Positions 58,632-64,000 of a DNA stretch of 64,000 nucleotides are shown here, in pieces. Under the pieces are notes generated by a model, which was not told the origin of the DNA, searched no databases, and saw nothing but the letters and a program-made list of their open reading frames with translations. The translations under genes and the position numbers were made by a program. The number at the start of each line of letters is the position of its first letter. The stretch's first letter is position 1. The stretch is from assembly GCA_002811645.1 (NCBI GenBank), contig PDIP01000077.1, forward strand, positions 1-64,000, written 5' to 3'. The stretch is from Corallochytrium limacisporum (taxonomy: Eukaryota > Opisthokonta).

Positions 58632-59347
58632 ACTGTGCACTACATTCATTATCGAATTGACTATATATAGTATATTCACTATGGAAGATGAAAAATTAGG
58701 CCCCAAGAGTCGTCCCGCGACCGAGCAACAGGTGGCCCGGTGTGGACCCACCGGACGGTCAGACAAAGAGGGAATGGGGGGGGTCCCGCCTCAGAAGTGA
58801 AAAAATTTTTCAGTCTCTTCGTATGGCTTTTTGGTCCACTGCGTTCCTTGGGTGGGAACGCCTCATAGCGTAAGCACACAATTATCCGTGTTACCCCCCC
58901 TTCTTCTTCGGGGGCCCCTCACAGGTGCGCACCCAAGAAGCACACTGCACCAAGGCACACGAAGTGGGTTGGCCGCGGCAACTGACCGGTCATCGGTAGC
59001 GATGCCGGTGTTCCGAAATTCGTAGCAAGTTTGGGATTCGTCAACCTCGTGGATGGCCGGAACGAGTTTCCGCTTGTCAGTTTAGACCTTTAGAGATATG
59101 TAAGTGAGCGTTGGACGCGCCGTTGGGTTGGTGCCATGGCGGTCCCTTTGGCGGAATTCGCAAGCACGCACGCACGGGCGGGACTTTTTGGTTTGCCATC
59201 AGCTAGTGATATTGTGTGTCGTTTTCCGTAGAGCACGGGCTTTGGTCGCGTTTTGCCAGACAACCTTCATCCTGATGGAAGGAAGAGTGTGAAAACCTCT
59301 CCGGCGCAGACGGTCAGATAATGGCGAGCGATAGTTTCACCTAAACT

Positions 59348-59680
59348 TTAATTGAAGAAAAACGCATGTGCGCGAGCATACATTGGTTCACGCACGGCAG
59401 GTACACTGCACAGGTCACACACAAATATGAATTCCCGAACGCGGTTTCCGATCTCGATCGGGGTCTTGCGAGCGGACATGTAAAGACCAGCATGTCCTTC
59501 TGAGAAGCACGGAGCTGTAGGGCCCAACAGAAGAGTCACGGTTGACTTGTGGATGGCGAGGGTAAGAATAACGTTGCCCGAGGGCAGGGGAGTGCCCGAC
59601 CCTGATGATCGACTGAGCATTTGCGACATATTGCAGTAAAAGAAGTAGGCATGAGCGTGACCATTTCGCAAGAACCACAC
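59348..59680 (-). CDS. Uncharacterised small frame
   Basis: 110 codons opened by GTG, with normal-looking codon use in its middle (LPSGNVILTLAIHKSTVTLLLG, then SARKTPIEIGNRVREFIFVCDLC). No domain recognised. Overlaps the next frame head-to-head, so at most one of the two starts is likely right as drawn. It could be an exon whose upstream part is spliced from elsewhere. Confidence 0.2.
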   Translation of the reverse strand: MWFLRNGHAHAYFFYCNMSQMLSRSSGSGTPLPSGNVILTLAIHKSTVTLLLGPTAPCFSEGHAGLYMSARKTPIEIGNRVREFIFVCDLCSVPAVREPMYARAHAFFFN

Positions 59681-59929
59681 CGAAAAATTCTACCTGCTGT
59701 TGGATGCGGATGTGGCTGTTCCGTGGCTATAAACAGCCAACACACTGTCCACTGTGTGCGCCAATATCGATCGTACATCAAATTACGGATACACCCTCCA
59801 AAGATTTTTGATGGCTACACAGTGTTCGAATTAACACAGCCTGCGTCTCAAATCTGTGTGCCAGGGCTTGCCGGCATTCCGCAGGCAAGCATCCAAACCC
59901 GTCGATGGTTGTACATGTTAAAAAGATAG
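59651..59929 (+). CDS. Uncharacterised 92-codon ORF
   Basis: ATG start, stop TAG. The first third has GCGCGC, the rest alternates strands (KLRIHPPKIFDGYTVFEL, then GLAGIPQASIQTRRWLYML). It reads as plausible protein but matches no family I recognise. It overlaps the minus-strand frame at 59348-59680 at their 5' ends. Confidence 0.2.
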   Translation: MSVTISQEPHRKILPAVGCGCGCSVAINSQHTVHCVRQYRSYIKLRIHPPKIFDGYTVFELTQPASQICVPGLAGIPQASIQTRRWLYMLKR

Positions 59930-62900
59930 TTGCACATCACATCCGTGCATCTACAGTGAAGGATCTCTCACCCTTTTCTCACAAAATCAAGAAAGAGCTC
60001 ATGGGGGCTTGGACGGCCAACGTTTGAAACCAAGCATCCATAGCATGCTGAGAAATTGTCCTGCCAAAGAGGCTTGGGGTTTCGGATGTGCAATGTCATC
60101 ACTGCGTGTCATAGATTGATATTTGGGTTAGAAGGCTGGGTCTTGTTTCCGAGTCATGCGGCTCAGTCCCCTGTCCCAAATTGTCATGAGAGATGAGCAG
60201 GGCATCCGCGTCAATCGTATCTCTCCTCCTTTCTCTATCCGATTCACGCTCGGTTGTATGGCCCAAGATGGCCGTCTTCTTGAAAACCGGTGCTTCGCTC
60301 AGTATCATCTCCGAGGTGCATTAGAGCACATTCGCCCGCAATCAGGAAGATCTCAGCATTCACCCAACAGGAAAGAGGAGGAAATTGGCTGGAAAAGTAT
60401 ACCGCCCGACCCAAATAGAGAGCGACGGACACCGACCGAGAACGAGGGACGGAGAGAGAAAGAAGAGAAAAGAAAGGAAACAAAAGAGCGGGCTACCACT
60501 GGGTATCATCAGCACTCCTAGAAATTGATTTCTTGGCGAAAATGAGCGACCACGAGGCAGGTAGGCCTACTGCTGCTGGCTGTGGTTCCTCGGCTCGTGG
60601 CTCCGGGCCAGGCGAGACGGGTTGAGAGGTCTCTCCTGCATATCCCCCCCGCTCCGGGCGGGGGAGGGAGCTTGCGCCACGGCTTGAAGGGCGGTCTTTT
60701 TTTGTTTTGTGTGAATGAATGGTCCTCTTCCTTTCCCTGATGTGCCGCCCCGGTTGGCAGATACTCAACACCCAACTTTCGATGCAAAGTACCCACGTCA
60801 CGTATTCAGGTAGGACGTGACCATGATGCAAACTTTGTTTATCTGTGTTTCCGGAGCCAAATTTCCGAAACCTTTCAAATCGCCACCCACAGGTAGGCGT
60901 AACTGTTTGCTGATAACTAATAATCTGGAGGCCACACTAGAATTCTCTCCACACATCGCCCGACGGCGCACACTCACGCGATGGGTTTTGCAGTCATCCA
61001 CCCAAGCACCACAGTATCTTCGCACCTACCTTCTTGACAAACTATACCTTCCTCCAAAAAATTGGTGTCTAGTAGGGAATCATGGGCTGTTGTTTCAACA
61101 TGACTATGACCATCGATTCCCCAATGATGAAACATTAGCCAGAGGATGATGGTAGTTGTTGTATAGAAGCTCGCGTGGTCCCCGTGTCCCGGAGCACAGT
61201 GATATGTTGGAAGAAAGCGGACGAGGCCACTGTGGACACTGGTTTCGACCACGGTGGAGCACGCGTGTGTGTGTGTAAATGTGTGCTCACCGGCAGAAAC
61301 CTACGATGCTGGGTACAACCAAATGGTGGCGGTGATAAGGTGTTGATGGTTGCGGTGGGTCGTATGAAATACGTCCAGTCAGACCTACATTTCCCCTTTT
61401 TCTAAACCACCATGCCCACAAGCACGGTGCGTATGCGCTTGACCGCAGCCAAGCAGATACATACAGCATGACAATATCTGATAGCTTAAAGGACCCCGAT
61501 GCTCGCTTCCCTGTGCGTTTTGCGGGATGTGATGAGGATGCTCCTGCCAATACCATCATCCTAAACCGGTGCGCCCGTCGAACCCAAACAAACTGTGTGT
61601 AGGGATCTCTCGCGTTGGCAAACAAAAAAAAAAAGGGAAAGAAAACGAAGAAAATTTTCTTCCGCAGTTTCCGTTCTCTGTGGCGCATTGCGCTGCAGTC
61701 CCTCTATCTCTACTGAAGAAAGACGGAACAATAGACAAGGAACGAATGAAACAGGTGGACACAGCCCGGCCAGCAAAAAGATTTTGAGTGGATTCTGTCT
61801 GAACAGACTCTTTGGTACCCTGCAGCTCTGCCAGTTACAGTTCTTTTAAGTCTTGGTTTCGCGCGCACTGCCTGTACTCAGTGGGCTCGTGTACCTGCCA
61901 TCTCTCTGCTGTACAATTGTCAGAGCGCTCTGAGGATTTGACTCTTCAATGCTGGCATACCTCGGCTGTGGTGAACTAATACAGCCAGATTAAACCGAAA
62001 TCACCATGCTGATTCATGCCGATAGACTTTGAACCGTGTCCGGGTGTGAAGAGTACATAGACCTTGACCTACCACTCCAAGGCCCCAATTCCCCCCCCCC
62101 CCTTTTCTTCCCGCTCTGCGGGGCGGCAGTCACAGGGGAGGGCCGGGAGAGAAGAGGGGGGGGGAGGAGGAGGAGCCAGCGACCCAGAGAAGTGCGTAGA
62201 GGCAGGGAGACCTAACCCACTCGCAAAATTACCTGCCGCAAAAGGCTAGTCAACATGCCCAGACAGCACCCTGTTCGATACCATTCATGAAGGAAGGGGA
62301 TTTGGTAACTAAGAAAAGGAAGAGTGAACGAATTACAAAAACAACATCATGTATTATCGCGTGTTGAAGGGTATATCTCCAGTTTTCCTTATCTCCAATA
62401 TAGAAACAATAGAAACATTACCAGTGAATACACATTGAGCTGTCGTGTGTCTGTCAGAGACATACATACCATGTCCCGCTTCGAAACCAAACTATTACTC
62501 AAACGGGAAGGAAATGACGCTCTTCATCTATTCCCAAAGTGCAGGCTGTGAGTACCGTTTTGCATAGTAATTGAACGAAGCAGATTACTCGTACATGTGC
62601 CTCTTCCCTTCCTCACAAGGACTAGTCCGACGAAGAAAACAAAGACGCACGCTCCAGAATTCGAGAAGAAACAAGAAAAAATTCTTCCCAAGAATAACAA
62701 CTGAGAAGCAATGCAGCAATACCCACTGGTAGGTCGGTAAGTACCACTGCCTCCACTTACTCACTACCCAAGTTCTGCTAGTTGGCTGGGTCAAAGGGGA
62801 AGAGGAGGGGGGGTGGCTAGAGATAAGGGGGCAGGGGTGGGCGAAGGGAGGGGGGGAAGCTTTTCCTGATGAATGTGCCCAGGAGGGCAGGCTCCGATAA

Positions 62901-63640
62901 AAGCTTCAACTGCCACAGCTCGAGATCTATCAAGCGAGATATCTGTGACCGTCCGCCCAGCACGATCTTTTTCGCAGCTTTTCCTGGTTAGACAGAAGAT
63001 GTGACATTTTAGAGTGAAGGCACTCGGAAAGCCCGACTTTTTGTAGAGATGGAGGAGTCTGGTGTGGTGTAGGGGTAGGGGTAGGGGGGAAGTATTACGA
63101 CGCGTCTGGGTTTTTGCGTGTGCGCTGTCCATCCTGTGCTAAAAGCCCCGTTGTCGTCTCTTTTCTGAATTGTCCATTGGGCCGTAGAGCAAAAATTTCT
63201 TCTTCCCAGGAGCGCGCAAGGCAGAGAAAGGGAGGGGGAGAGGGGGGGGAGTGGCGATAGAGTGATGGAGTAGGCCCCCCCCCCCCGGGGGAGGGGGGCA
63301 GCAACAGCTCTATAGCAGTTCTCGCACAGTGTGTGCGGCGACGTTGGCTGTTTGTGAAGGCAAATTTCGTCCGAAACTAAACAAAATGCCAAATGTGAAA
63401 CGGACTAGGAAACTTGAAAGCCAAAATTCATAGGGAACCAAGAATCCCTCAGAACCTTTTCAGCGTGACCTACTTTCAAGGCCCTGGGCTGAACGATGCA
63501 CAATGATCGGCGCGGCATGAGAGAGATAGCCATCTGAGAAGGGACGCGAAAATTGAATCCATCTCTCCCGGTTCGTGCCGTAGAGTATGTACTGCAAACG
63601 GCTGCGTTTCAGACCATAGATTTCCTGTCTTTCCAGCACT

Positions 63641-63898
63641 TCAGCGTTTGGACGGCCGCGGTTGAGTAAGGACGAATCCGCTAACTATCCATCGAGCAGG
63701 CCGGTGTGTTGCGGCAAGAAGGGGCGCGGGCGTCAACGCGTCGGTAATTGAAATACGGACAGCAGTAGCGATGCGATGAGCACATGCTTCATCAATTAGC
63801 CTTGACACAGAACAAGCAAGACCGGGCATAACGGTAGCATGGCGAAGTGCATGCGTGATTATGCGGGGTGTGGGTGTAATATAGTCCTCTGATACCAT
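63641..63898 (-). CDS. Uncharacterised 85-codon ORF near right edge
   Basis: From the ATG at 63898 the frame gives MVSEDYITPTPRIITHALRH and a further Ala/Arg-rich stretch. The frame is open about 15 codons upstream. On the minus strand GTATAAAACC (63976-63985) is a TATA-like box about 80 bp before the ATG. No domain recognised. Confidence 0.25.
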   Translation of the reverse strand: MVSEDYITPTPRIITHALRHATVMPGLACSVSRLIDEACAHRIATAVRISITDALTPAPLLAATHRPARWIVSGFVLTQPRPSKR

Positions 63899-64000
63899 CA
63901 ATCCATCCAAAGGGTTCCGCGATCCTTCCGTGCTCGCTTGGACACGTCAAGGGCACTAAGACGTGGATCATTTTAGGTTTTATACTTTCAGTACAGGATC

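Larger units (their letters stand above)
57749..63640. other. Long gene-poor region, 5.9 kb
   Basis: No recognised gene. It contains C/G runs near 57966, 58243, 62090 and 63277, a CA array at 58615-58631 and coding-like frames around 59350-59930 (listed). A pair of frames on the minus strand at about 60974-61688 can be joined across a 50-nt GTGAGC...ACCAG segment in phase, but this is not supported by any domain. Nothing else was recognised. Confidence 0.45.

Noticed and set aside
60974-61688. Two minus-strand frames joinable by a 50-nt GTGAGC-AG intron in phase
   Set aside because: With free choice of sites such a join is likely by chance; residue use is Thr/His/Ser-rich like random DNA and no domain appears.

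Overview
The window is the end of a linear eukaryotic nuclear chromosome. Bases 1-42 are seven copies of the CCCTAA-strand telomere repeat (TTAGGG type). The genes are eukaryotic throughout: calpain, VTA1, a FOP/CEP43-like protein, UVRAG, DMC1, a probable CENP-N/Chl4 and a type II pantothenate kinase. Almost all are single long open frames. The one firm spliceosomal intron is a 75-nt intron in DMC1 with a CACTAAC branch site. This suggests an intron-poor unicellular protist or alga. TTAGGG repeats argue against most land plants and green algae, but I cannot name the lineage from sequence alone.

Layout: 0-30 kb is sparse subtelomere. It holds a telomere-abutting HEPN/CCCH-like gene, a small Cys-rich membrane protein, a D-lactate dehydrogenase-like gene, a thioredoxin-reductase-like flavoprotein, a DUF486 membrane protein, a GT64 glycosyltransferase, a calpain and an ACT-domain protein. 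These are separated by kilobases of pyrimidine-rich, microsatellite-rich DNA with many C/G homopolymers. The stretch 21.5-30.5 kb has no clear gene but contains short coding-like frames. From 30.5 to 57.7 kb the genes are dense and often convergent, with 90-230 bp gaps: GT8 glycosyltransferase, CENP-N-like, FOP-like, VTA1, SDR-CbiX fusion, P450, secreted glycoside-hydrolase-like protein, F-box protein, small TM protein, UVRAG-like, a dynein heavy-chain fragment, DMC1, a second P450, and a DinB-PanK fusion. 57.7-64 kb is again sparse. A 210-N assembly gap lies at 44710-44919.

Functional themes: the GT8 protein (30.6 kb) and the GT64 protein (12.2 kb) resemble the two enzymes that successively glycosylate inositol phosphorylceramide in plants (IPUT1 and GINT1), so this arm may carry two steps of a GIPC-type sphingolipid pathway. 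VTA1 and UVRAG act in endosomal/autophagic trafficking. CENP-N-like, FOP-like and DMC1 act in chromosome segregation, centriole or microtubule organisation and meiosis. Two gene fusions (SDR with a two-module CbiX; DinB with pantothenate kinase) and the telomere-abutting HEPN/CCCH gene are the most unusual items. No CRISPR array, rRNA, convincing tRNA or transposon was found.
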